NCBI RefSeq assembly: GCF_021869535.1
Contig: NW_026262734.1
Location: forward strand, 75,702,339 to 75,766,338
Length of the DNA stretch: 64,000 nucleotides
DNA from: Mytilus californianus
Lineage: Eukaryota; Mollusca; Bivalvia; Mytilida; Mytilidae
Direction: 5' to 3'
The notes below the pieces were generated by a model. That model saw only the letters and a list, made by a program, of their open reading frames with translations. It did not search any database and was not told the DNA's origin. Both the position numbers and the translations under genes were made by a program. Below are positions 54,116 through 64,000 of this stretch, piece by piece; position 1 is the first letter of the stretch, and every line of letters begins with the position of its first letter.

Positions 54116-54445
54116 TCAGTAAAACAGTGACATGCCTTTCCGAAAGTTACAACATTTGCCAGCTTTTGTATATGCCGTATTCATATTGTATACATCAGGT
54201 ATGTAAAAGATGTAATAAGACTGTGTTCAAGTCTTATATTGTGTATACATCTTAAATGGTGTCAAGCGAATTGTATTTTTACCAAATGCATAATTAGATA
54301 TTTGAACCTAATACTTTATTTTCTTTAAAAAGACGGCAAATAAATATTTTGAAATTAGCAAGTTGCCATACAGTTGAAAACAAGTTGCCATACAGTAAAT
54401 TTGTCAACATGAGCAAGTTGCCGTACCCTAGACTTTATTTTTTAA
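54116..54445. other. No gene; CAAGTTGCC(A/G)TAC repeats near arm 2
   Basis: CAAGTTGCCATACAG occurs at 54359 and 54382 and CAAGTTGCCGTACCC at 54414, three copies about 25-30 bp apart. Confidence 0.5.
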
Positions 54446-54829
54446 GGTCTATATTCTTTAAAAACGTTCATTTTGACAACAAATTTCAGTAAATATGATG
54501 CCACACTATAATAATCTAAATAAGTGTCTGGAAAAATAATGAAAAACAGTTGAATATCTTGCCAATGGGGCGACAGAGGACGATCGACCTCGAAATTTTC
54601 AGGTACTAAGTGGCAAGTTCTTGAGTATAACACAAAATCTTGTCTTAATTTTGTACTTATCGGCCTAATAATTTAAAGAATTATATATCAGAAAATCATT
54701 TCTTAAGCGGTACCCTCGTCAAATCAGTAGAAATGCTTTAAATTGAATGAATTCTTACCTTGTTTACTTTTTTTTCCATTTCTCTCCGCTTCGTTAGTAC
54801 CAAATTTCCGGTGGCGATGATACACAGTG
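54446..54829 (-). repeat. Inverted-pair sequence, arm 2 (384 bp)
   Basis: Reverse complement of arm 1. In this arm a minus-strand frame after the acceptor-like TTTTTCCAG stays open for 33 codons (DTYLDYYSVASYLLKF..) where arm 1 has a TGA. Confidence 0.85.
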
Positions 54830-54849
54830 AGACGTATTTGAAACAAATG

Positions 54850-55155
54850 TATATATAAATAAGAGGATGTGGTATGAGTGCCAATGAGACAACTCTCCAT
54901 CCAAGTCACAATGTATAAAAAGTTAACAATCATAGGTCAAAAGTACGGCCTTCAACACGGCGCCTTGGCTCACACCGAACAGCAAGCTATAAAGGGCCCC
55001 AAATGACTAGTGTAAAACAATTCAAACAGGAAAACCAACGGTCTAATCTATTTAAAAAACGAGAAACGAGAAACACCTTTCAATCACACCAACAAACGAC
55101 AACTACTGAACAACAGGCTACTGACTTAGGACAGGTGCATAAAAAATGTGTTCTA
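54850..55155 (-). mobile_element. RT-element tail copy, minus strand
   Basis: AGGATGTGGTATGAGTGCCA, GTACGGCCTTCAACACGG, CACACCGAACAGCAAGC and CTGACTTAGGACAGGTGC are the full reverse complement of the 4.17-4.46 kb tail, including the GTTCGGTGTGAGCC variant, so these two copies are close relatives. Confidence 0.8.
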
Positions 55156-55159
55156 TTTT

Positions 55160-57040
55160 ATGTTATATGCCATGTATGCTGAAGCAGGATAAAACGCATA
55201 GTGACCCCATTTTTTCTTTTGGTATTCTGAAAGCATTTTGTAAGAGCTAGTGAGCTATCTTCTCATTCAGTTTACCTTCAAATATTCATATAATGATGCC
55301 TTTTCTCTGTACAATCATACAAAATGTTTCATATTTCCACAGCCGTGGTAGCTTGAAAACACACTCGGTGACCAATCATTGAGTTTTTTTTATATTTTCA
55401 AGATATCACAATATACATGTATACAACATCTTCATGATCTTTGGCAAAGGATATATGGAAAAATTCTATCAATTTTCGTTTATACTTCCATACTATACCA
55501 TTAGTGGAAATTTCGATTATTTAGTAGCTACATTCTGAACTGATGGTAACTGGTCCTTGCACTCATAAAATTTCACGCAAAAGTCACCATAACTGTAGCA
55601 GGCTTACCAGGGGACAAGGTTGTTAACATCTACAGGTCATGTTTTTAAAGTCATAAAAGTTTCAAGCTAATATTACGCGGTCTCAACCTTTGTCTTTCGA
55701 ACATATTAAGCTATGAATCACCTCAGGGCTAAGAAGGTGTATGCTTTAATATATGTATTGTAACTATCAAGGTTTTTGTAATATAAATTTATATTTTAAC
55801 AACAAAGATACAAAAAAAATCAAAGACTTCAATTATTTATTATGTCAGCAAAATTTAAAAGTCATAATTCGAAGAATTATTTTATTCAAGTTTAAACATT
55901 TGTTTTCTGCACCGTGCATTGTGCCCTGTATCGGTGCAGGGTTTATAGATGTTCGACAGTCGAAAAGAAAGTTAAAATATCATAGCATTTCAAGGTTTTT
56001 CTTTTCTTTTTTTTTTTTTTTTTTTTTTTGCCTGTCAGATGTGATAAAAAAAACTAAGTTGTTGATTGCCAGATACCGTCAGTGATCAGTTTCCGTTACT
56101 AGCCATTTAATACAGTAACGGGCATGATCCATAAAACGGCATACATTTATTAACTTCAAACAGATGTGTGTATTTTTTGTAACAGTTAGTTCAAATTTGT
56201 TTCTTTCTCTCAAGACAGGAAACATTGTTTGTTTTTTAACGCTTCTCTGAAAGTTAAACGTGCGATGAGACAACTTTCGTGGTTTTAGACGAGTTAACGT
56301 TTTAATTAAGCTTGCTATATATAATACAAATGTGTTATACGAGAATGATAATAAGTATATAAATATAAGAAAAAAATAGTGTGTATGCATCTCTACAGTA
56401 CAGTTCATATTGTGGATTTCAAGAACATACATTCTAAATGAGTTGGGATTAGAGAAGGAGGCAGACCTTCCGAATTAACGGACAGAATGACGACGTGGTG
56501 GGTTCATATGGCATGTTTTGTTCCTTAATACACAATATTAACATTTGAATGGGAAATGAAGTGAACATTTCTATAATTTAGTGTAGGCTATGAGGTCGTT
56601 GGTAAAATTCTAATAAAAGCTGAATGGGTCTATGAACACCCATGCTACATTTTGAACGACCAAATTATTGCTAAGAACCTGTCCTACTTCAATGACAAAT
56701 AATGTGTGGTCCCCACAAGATAAAACCTCCAACAAATCGTTTGTGTGTGTTAATCTCATTACATAAACTGCTTAATAACGGATTAAGATATTGACAAGGC
56801 ACTTTGAACCTCAACTATTACCCCAATGATACTTACAAAGGAGGACATCATCACAATCATGGTCTGTGTTATGTTCCTTTTAAATTTCAAGCCAATATGA
56901 CTAATTGGACTTCCTTCAGTATACTGGACACCATAATTACAAAAGTGTCAAACAACGTTTTACTATTGGATGAGTCAAATGCTCAAAGAAGCCTCTCCAA
57001 ACTATCAACATCCATGTAATCAGTTTATTAAAGTCGGGCT
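55160..57040. other. No recognised gene
   Basis: A T23 run lies near 56007-56030. Plus-strand frames at 55753 and 56804 show no recognisable domain; the latter directly precedes an RT fragment and may be its decayed upstream part. Confidence 0.35.
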
Positions 57041-57047
57041 TCAGAGT

Positions 57048-57364
57048 TACTGTGAGACTACCTACTCTAGGGGAGCTGTGAATCAGATGTGGATACAAAC
57101 AAATATCCAAAGATCTGTTACACTTCATACAATCTAAATCTCTTTCCTCTTGCAATAGTTTAAAGGAAACCTGACTTTTCTATTCTTTACACTAGTATTA
57201 CCCATTCTAAACTTAACGACAGATTGAAAAAATTTGTCCAACTTTGTTTTATTAAAAAGAATGACAAAAGTGGATACAAATATCCTGTTTTAGAATGTGA
57301 TACATCATCTTTTGTAAACAATCAAACTGATTCAAACAAACAAATTCTACAAAAAGATGCTTAA
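57048..57364 (+). pseudogene. RT fragment around motif A
   Basis: YCETTYSRGAVNQMW, then after frame changes DFSILYTSITHSKLNDRLKK, FVQLCFIKKNDKSGYKY and SSFVNNQTDSNKQIL up to TAA at 57362-57364. DFS-LYT is RT motif A, here with its Asp kept, in contrast to the 4.5 kb copy. It belongs to the same superfamily but a different subfamily (YSRGxVNQMW). The palm motifs after it are lost. Confidence 0.6.
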
Positions 57365-57365
57365 T

Positions 57366-58335
57366 TTGTTGTTATCGAAAACATATGTGATCCGAAATGA
57401 CATTTCCGGGATGATAGGGGTATAACGGCATTGTGAGAAAAACGTCATAGCTTTAAACGTTACGTCAAATTTTAGTTTACATACAATATGAAATAAGAAG
57501 GTGTTGTACGATTGTCAAGCTTATTTCTATACAGAATTTATAGTCTGGATGCTTTTTAGCATACAATATGAAACATGATTTTAAAAGCTTTAAGCTTATT
57601 CTAAGGAACTACTGATAAACGACAACATGAAGTTTAGAAAATCTGTATCTTCTACTTTTTAAAATCTTTGTCTCAAAAATATGAATTTGTTAGTAAAGCA
57701 CCCTTTTCGTACGAGTGCCTTTCATTTTGGTGCATTGTACTTCACATTTCCTGATTAATATTATTAAATATCAATTAATAATGCTATACTATACTACTTA
57801 ATTGTTCCCAAATTTGTATCTGCTGTTAATATCTGCCATGATTATGTTCAACAATTGAATATTACAGAATATATGTGATATTTGTAGCTGGTGCTTATAC
57901 AAGGCAGACAATAATGATTTATTGCGCGAATCGCAAAATTGCTATGTTACACGTATATTGAATCCTATAATTTCACATTTGGGTTTTCGTCAGTCTTCAT
58001 AATTCTCTTTTTAAATGACAAAGTTATAGTTATTAAATACAACTTCCCCCACTTTTACTGTTGTGCTACCTTAAACTTACTCGTCTAACCAAACTTACCT
58101 TTAGCGAAGAACAAATTAGACTAGGAAGTAGGACACTCAATAATAAAATGTCAATGCAAAAAAAGGACAAATAGTTACTAATTTACAGTATATGCAGGCC
58201 TTTACAGTACGTAAAATGTCATACAAGAATATATTAAAGAATACCACAATATTATTTTTTGAAATTATAAAATCCAACCGGATTCAGTTAAAACTTTAAC
58301 AGTTGATATTCTTGAAAGTTTAACGTACGTTTTGC
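57366..58335. other. No recognised gene
   Basis: AT-rich sequence; nothing exon-like. Confidence 0.3.
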
Positions 58336-58340
58336 TAAGT

Positions 58341-58571
58341 TTAAACAGCTAAAAATAGGACTGAACTAACATTATACATACTTTTCATCAATGATGAATA
58401 CTTAAAAAAGTAAAATAGTTTAGTTGCAATTAGGATGCAAATGTCTTCAAGAGGATTAGTATATAAAGAGAAGATGAAACTGTCTATGTTAGGTCCTGTC
58501 AGTAAATATAAGTCGAAAGACGTGAAGATATGTGATGTGTTATTATTAGCCCAAATCCTAAAAATATCCAT
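58341..58571 (-). pseudogene. Possible LINE RT fragment
   Basis: LTGPNIDSFIFSLYTNPLED followed by ICI.. resembles the LGPLLFSLYTNPLEDI segment of LINE reverse transcriptases, just before the catalytic YADD. The expected YADDSQL is replaced by FFKYSSL, so the catalytic pair is missing. The match is short; a search is needed. Confidence 0.35.
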
Positions 58572-58599
58572 AATAAGTAAACGATATGATTAGATATAA

Positions 58600-59335
58600 T
58601 ATTACACCTCTATCATAGATACCCAAAGAAATTGTAAGAAACGTTTGCATGGTAGATTTTGAATGTTATTTCTTCAAAAGTTGAAGCTTGATAAAAATTA
58701 TATGTAAATTGAAAGTATATCGAAACCTTTACAAATTTTAAACTGTTTTCAAATGGTTCCAATTATTCTTTCTAGATTTAATTGTGTTTTGAAGTGTATG
58801 TGAAGAAGGTAATATAACACTCCACTTTGGTTTCAATTTTTGCTGGCAAATACATGAATGCTGAAAAAGTTTTACAATTTTGTTTGAAGTGGAAATTACA
58901 TTTTCGTGCATAAATTATAAACAAGTTTTTACTGTATTTGAAATTAAAATTTTCTCCTCTCTCGAGTTTTATTAGTTAAAATCATTAAAATTGCATCATT
59001 ATTATAAATGCATCGTATCAAATGCATAATATATGAGATGCCGTTTTGTTATTTACTGTTAAAACTTTGCAACATATGTGTGGTAGAGACATACACCATT
59101 AACTGATAAATTAAAAAAAAACAAATTATAGAAAAACTACTACAAGCTTCCAGTGAGACACATTTCATTGCAATTCTAAATCATATTTTCTGAAGAAAAG
59201 TAACAAAGAGCTGTTTGTTTTGATTTAAAATAAGTACAATTGAAATTTTAAAAAATATGTATACTTCGTAAATTACTGCGTTTGTTTATCAAAATGTCGC
59301 CTTTGAATACTCTTTATGCAGATATACAAATAGAC
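58600..59335. other. No recognised feature
   Basis: AT-rich with no repeat structure. Confidence 0.3.
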
Positions 59336-59369
59336 CCAATACACTGACTTATATCTACCACGAGCATTA

Positions 59370-59465
59370 CGACGGGTGTCAAAAGTAAAAAAAGAATTTG
59401 CTTAACCGTCAAGAAAACCTGAGGTGTTTGTTGGAGTTCGTGTTGCTCATGCAAATTTGAGTTTT
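59370..59465 (+). mobile_element. Fragment of the 20.6-20.95 kb retroelement tail
   Basis: ATTACGACGGGTGTCAAAAG and GGAGTTCGTGTTGCTCATG parallel GACGGGTGCC..GGTTCGTGTTGCTTAG. Confidence 0.5.
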
Positions 59466-60625
59466 TAGGTCTTTCCACTATTTTGTGGAAAGAGACCTAT
59501 TGTATTTGTTAGGATTATTTTTTTTTCTTCCGCCAAATTTGTTTCTTTCCCTGTTTTGTGGTTTCGCAAGATGGCGCTTAGATTTTTTGCATATGATATC
59601 GAACAGTTATTGCGCTTTTGAGACTAACCTGTTTAGTCGAAGACTTTTTATTGTAAGAGTTTTCTCCCCAAACACTGTTTTCTTTGTGGTGAGATCACCT
59701 CCGTAACCGTAAAAGAAAGCGACAAATTTATTTTACTAAATACCTCGTTATATCCTGAGGATGTTTTGTCAAATTTTAACCGAATCAATTCGTAGACTCC
59801 ATATGATAGTTATTTCCCCTTTTGAATTTGACATAAGTGATATATCAATGTATCACATGAATGGTAAGTAATACAGACCTAAGGTATGTGTATTTGAGGT
59901 CCTAGGTTCATAAAAATAAATTTGAGGTCAAGGTCAAAAGTCAAGGTCATGTTCTAAATTTAGATTTTTCATTGTTCCGATATCTCGTCTGACAATCTTA
60001 GAGATATATTTAAAAGAACTAGTGCAAAATGTTTGCCTCATTGTGATGAAGATATGATACATTTGGTCTGAAACAATCCAATGACTTCTTATAGGAGTTA
60101 TTGTCCCTGAAAAGAATAAATTTTAGGTTAATTGATTATTTGTTCAACTTGGTACATGATAATGCCATAGGGTCTTTTGCTAAATGTTGGTTGACATATG
60201 ACCTTGAAAAATGTCAACCGAAAGTGACCTTGGGTAAACCGGAAAAGTACCTAGAAACTATATATTTTTTAAAAAGCTTACATCAACCTATCATTTGAGA
60301 CCGAAATAGACATTCACTAAACCGGAAGTACCTAATATCTCCTTTATTACAGGCAAAAGTATATAGAAACCATATATTTTTGGAATCAGTGTAGATAAAG
60401 CTATCATGTGAGACTGGAAGTGATATTTTTAAAACCGGAAGTTGACAATTATCTCCCTTATTTCAGGGCAAAAATATATAGAAACATTTATTTATTGAAT
60501 CAGTATGAAGAAACCTATACTTTGATGCCAATAGTAACTTTGAGTAAACCGGAAGTAGCTTCTCATCAATAATTTAGAAAATTAATGTGGAAACACCTTC
60601 AATTGTTCTCTGAACAATTTGTTTT
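59466..60625. repeat. Hairpin-headed element with ACCGGAAGT units
   Basis: AGGTCTTTCCAC..GTGGAAAGAGACCT (59466-59497) forms a stem with a two-base bulge. ACCGGAA anchors follow at 60239, 60320, 60434 and 60548 (81, 114, 114 bp). The end has CAATTGTTC-TC-TGAACAATTTG near 60600. Confidence 0.65.
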
Positions 60626-60633
60626 TAATTTAT

Positions 60634-60805
60634 ACTAGTGTTTGGTAAACTTTTCGTCCCCTTTTGTTTTTTGCCATGGCGTTACTATTTTACCTTTGGT
60701 TTTTGTTAAGAGTTCGTGTTGCTCAAGTAAATTTGAGTTTTTTATACTAGTGTTTTGTAAACTTTTCGTCGCCTTTTGTTTTTTGCCATGGCGTTATGAT
60801 TTTAT
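60634..60805. repeat. ~105-bp tandem duplication from a retroelement tail
   Basis: TTGTAAACTTTTCGTCGCC..TTTTTTGCCATGGCGTTA appears twice (about 60640 and 60750) with GAGTTCGTGTTGCTCAAG between. Confidence 0.7.
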
Positions 60806-60851
60806 CTTTGACGTATTAGTTTTGAAATTGTCCTTAGCAATAGATAGGTAA

Positions 60852-61085
60852 TGCGTATTTCTTTGCAGTAAAATGGAACAGCCAAAACTATATTCGCTCA
60901 ATACGTACATCTCCCAATGACACATTTTTGCAAACCATCTCAGAGAAGTTTAGCATATATAATGACCATGCGTATTTCTTTGCAGTAAAATGTATCAGCC
61001 AAAACCGTATCCCCTTGATATGAACATCTTCCAATGACATATTTTGGCAAACCATCTCAAAGAAGTTCAGCATGTATATTGAAGG
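60852..61085. repeat. 117-bp tandem duplication, two units
   Basis: TGCGTATTTCTTTGCAGTAA starts at 60852 and 60969. Because 117 is 39 codons, a minus-strand frame (61073-60888) reads MLNFxEMVCxNxSLxDVxI twice. No known family; a stop ends the second unit. Confidence 0.75.
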
Positions 61086-61410
61086 AACACGTGCGTACGC
61101 AACGAAAACGTTATCATATATGTATACATCCTTGCTCTACAATTATATAATGGATGACTTTACAAATCTACTTAAACTTGTCAGTCCTCAATATTGTGCC
61201 TTCGTTTACAGTCAACACTTCTTCTACTTGACATGAACTATCATTGATATGGTCATAATTATTAATTAACTTTTTAAAAACCTTTTAATTTTTCGAAATA
61301 CCAAGGATTTTCTATCCCTGGAATAGATTACCTGTATTCGGCAAAACCTTTTGAAATTTTGGGTACTCTTCAAATTCATATTTTATTTTGCCTTTCTAAT
61401 CATTTATTTC

Positions 61411-61460
61411 TATTCGAGCGTCACTGATGAGTCTTTTGTGGACAAAGTTTAAGCATTGTA
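61411..61460 (+). ncRNA. Hammerhead-like motif, class 1, decayed
   Basis: GAGCGTCA, perfect core CTGATGA (61424-61430), stem II GTC-TTTTGTG-GAC, then AAAG where GAAA is expected (one G lost), and no recognisable stem III. It is the same family as 44.93 kb, with complementary damage. Confidence 0.55.
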
Positions 61461-61469
61461 TATATGATG

Positions 61470-62490
61470 AGTTTTTATATATCTTCATATGGTGCCTTTA
61501 AACTGTTTAATTTTGCAAAGAAAAAAGATTCACAGTCAAAAGAAGCATTTTTATTTATCATCTGAGGTTTTTAAGTACCTTTGATTTCTTTGATACTTTG
61601 AACATAGACCAACCGCTTCTCCTAACTCTTATAAAGTTGCAACCTAATGTAATTCTTATCATCAGTGAGAATTATATGTTATAAATAACTGCTTGCAAAT
61701 GTGCCATAATCATTTTTTTAACTTGAGTTGCAATAAAGAAGCGTTCAGTTCACGTTGTGCAAACATTATTCATTTTAATATTGAGTCAGATTTAACTTCT
61801 TAACATGTCTTACCCTATCTTAGACAAAAAAAGGCAGTATAATTATAGTTAGTTCGTTAATGTGATACATTGGACGACTAAAACTTGTTAATGTAATTAA
61901 TTAGTTTATTTATCTTTAAAGTGTTATCTAATTTTTCTTTGCAAACGCAATTAACTGGTTTCAATTTCTCCTTTTATAAAGGATCGAAGAAAATACGAAA
62001 TAAAAAATGCGTTCGAAAATTGTAAACAGTTTGCATAATCCTTTTGTCCCGCTTGCACAAGTATCGGAAACTATCTGGTATAAACATCAATTGATATCTT
62101 AACTTGACAAAATAAAGTTAATTGGTCCCTATTTCTTGATGACTGTACTTTCCAAAACCTCAAATCTTCAATACCTGGTCTTTGTTGTGACATTGTATTG
62201 ATGCTGTTTAAAAAAAGTATATCATTATGTGCATTTAAATATTGTTCCCCAACTAAACATTTTACCTTGTCATAAACATGATAAATATTACTTTTGTTGA
62301 CCGAACATTTTGTAATTGTAGTTTTTGTGAAACTGCAATGCGTAATTCACTTGTTGGTGTGCGTTTCAGAATAACGTTGTTTTGGGTAATCATTTTTATC
62401 ATTCTAGAGGCAGGGAAAAGTCATTGTGTTAGATTCTTTAAGAATGTCCATACTTGAAAGTACCTATAATAAATCTGCAAAAAAATTAAC
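61470..62490. other. No recognised gene
   Basis: AT-rich; nothing beyond scattered short repeat words. Confidence 0.3.
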
Positions 62491-62499
62491 CATTTCAAT

Positions 62500-62552
62500 T
62501 GTTTACACCAGATGTGCATTTCGACTATTAAAATCCTTTCAGTTTTGCCAGA
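62500..62552 (-). ncRNA. Hammerhead-like remnant, class 1
   Basis: On the minus strand CTGAAAG stands for CTGATGA, AGTC-GAAA-TGCACATC-TGGTGTAA gives the 3' half with GAAA and the cleavage context. The 5' half is too decayed for pairing. Confidence 0.35.
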
Positions 62553-62739
62553 GGCCAAATATTTGCTTGCCCAAAAACCGAATACAAACGTTAAAAAAGC
62601 TTATAAAACCAAAACAGGAAAGCTAAACATTGACAACAAATTTGTATCAATTATTAGTTTTATATCAACGTTTTGTATTATTCTGGCAACTGGTATATGG
62701 TTTAGAGTGAATGAAAAATCTCCATCATATTAAATAGCA

Positions 62740-63235
62740 ATATTTATGAAAAATACCCATTATATTTAGCTTAAATAGATTAGTACCATGATTGATTTCA
62801 ATGAATTTGACCTTATCGAACTATTTCATGGACACAACATTTGTAGTACCTGACATCACTATCTTCTAAAGAATTTTAAAACTATTTCCGGAGTTCTCAT
62901 TTCATTTTCCCCTTGTATGTTATTGTGCATAAAATTTAATCTTCTTATATGAATTTAGGCGGTGAAGAACGTTTGTTCATAACTTTTCTTGAAAAATGAA
63001 AGTGAAAAATAAATGTTGCAACAATTAAGTGTATTTCATTTCATCCAAAATTACAATGACATAGTTTTGTTTTAAACAATATAAATATACTTATACATGT
63101 AGTGTAGAAGTTTTGCATTAGAACATTGTTTTAATATTTACAATTTGTATTTACTACTAGTATTACACCGACGATTCTACAAGATCTTTGCAAAGATCTA
63201 TAACTTTCAGGAATGAAATAACATATATTTCTTTG
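62740..63235. other. No recognised feature
   Basis: AT-rich sequence. Confidence 0.3.
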
Positions 63236-63264
63236 ATACATCACACAAATAATTAAATGACATG

Positions 63265-63380
63265 AAAAATAAGGAGAAATGTGACATGATTGTATATGAT
63301 ACAACTATCCATTAGAGACCAATTGACGTGGCAGTAAGCAACTATATGTCACCGTAGGATTTTAACAATGGTTGAGTTAT
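63265..63380 (-). mobile_element. Diverged RT-element tail end
   Basis: AGGAGAAATGTGACATGATTG and AACTATCCATTAGAGACCAA follow the pattern of the tail's reverse complement with more changes than other copies. Confidence 0.5.
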
Positions 63381-63409
63381 TAAAGTTTAACGCCACTTTA
63401 AGCACTAAT

Positions 63410-64000
63410 AGCTATTTCGTGGCGGTCAGTTTTTATTGGTGAAGGAAGCCGTAGTGCCCGGAGAGACCAACGACCTTCAGCAGGAAAATGGCAAATCCTT
63501 GTCAATTAGAATTTGATTTGAACGTATATGTCACGTTCGGAGTTCACTTTTAACCATTAGCAAACCCCACTCCATAAACTGAAAATATATGTATGTATGA
63601 TTTTGTTATTGCAAAAATCAAGTAAACTTAGATGTAACGTCGTTTACAAGACGTCTACCATCACTTCTGGCAACTGGAAAGTATCAAAGCTTCAGTGTCT
63701 CCTGAGTAAAATAAATAATACACTAATTTTTTTTTTATAATTTTTTTTAATATTTTATAAATATCTTTTAGATTTAATGACTTACATATATTATATTGGG
63801 GTGAAATATCCTGCAATTTGATTGGTTACCTAAACATGGGATATGAGCTCGTGTCCCTTGTAAGGGAAAACATAGATAAAAATGGTAATTAGTGTTGAAA
63901 TCAGGACACTCCAGTATAATATAATTGTTATTCGGGCTTCACAGAGATATGGGCACATATGCACTGTGAAAGCTCTGTATCCCCTTTGTCTGGCGGTTCA
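63410..64000. other. Dispersed repeat word then unassigned sequence to the window end
   Basis: GTAGTGCCCGGAGAGACCAACGACCTTC at 63450 resembles, in inverted form, TCTCTCCGGGCACTCCGG at 30845, a common mussel repeat word. No gene is seen to 64000. Confidence 0.35.

Noticed and set aside
55753..56085. 110-codon plus-strand frame near a poly-T run
   Set aside because: Lysine/asparagine-rich and then phenylalanine run from poly-T; no family match or splice context.

Overview
The window looks like nuclear DNA of a marine mussel (Mytilidae, most likely Mytilus or a close relative). It is AT-rich, has no prokaryotic gene organisation and very few long open frames. It is packed with dispersed repeats that I recognise from mussel sequence, such as retroelement 3' tails and short arrays with a period near 160 bp. 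Host coding sequence is confined to small exons with GT-AG borders. The organism call rests on recognising repeat and protein families, not on a search.

Layout. 0-1.6 kb: a partial integrase-type reading frame runs off the left edge, followed by a hairpin plus 162-bp tandem array and a block of short palindromes. 2.1-10.8 kb: two minus-strand exons of the HEPN (DZIP3-like) family lie among tandem arrays, a tail-RT-tail retroelement (4.16-6.28 kb), a ~500-bp dispersed repeat and a composite inverted-repeat element (8.2-9.0 kb). 11-22 kb is mostly repeats: a 165-bp-period element, retroelement 3' ends, a terminal-inverted-repeat (TIR) element with a probable 8-bp target duplication at 18.2-19.2 kb, and homopolymer G/C runs. 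22.0-22.9 kb: a MULE derivative that keeps a FLYWCH-like zinc finger. 23.3-25.5 kb, minus strand: a secreted-protein gene copy (signal peptide, FAMeT-like domain, PAN/apple domain) with two frameshifts and a coding 42-bp repeat expansion. 26.6-43 kb: a 40-bp minisatellite, a MITE at 28.6 kb, nested repeats within a 3.2-kb TIR-bounded block, a perfect 254-bp tandem duplication, RT fragments and degenerate hammerhead motifs. 44.1-46.05 kb, plus strand: the intact paralogue of the FAMeT gene. 46-64 kb: more hairpin-headed tandem elements, a decayed LINE, an inverted pair of 383-bp sequences, RT fragments and further hammerhead-like motifs.

Biology. Two host families are visible. The HEPN exons belong to a family that is expanded in bivalves and usually linked to innate immunity or RNA. 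The FAMeT-like genes encode small secreted proteins; the spliced reading frame of the 23-25 kb copy runs in phase into a PAN domain, so these look like extracellular recognition or adhesion proteins and not enzymes. The rest is a record of transposable elements: Penelope-like RT remnants with recognisable 3' tails, hammerhead self-cleaving motifs (known from Penelope-like elements and animal retrozymes), LINE pieces, MITEs, and elements that share a hairpin, GTCCGTC-like tract and ~160-bp tandem-repeat plan reminiscent of Pearl elements or Helentron-associated elements.
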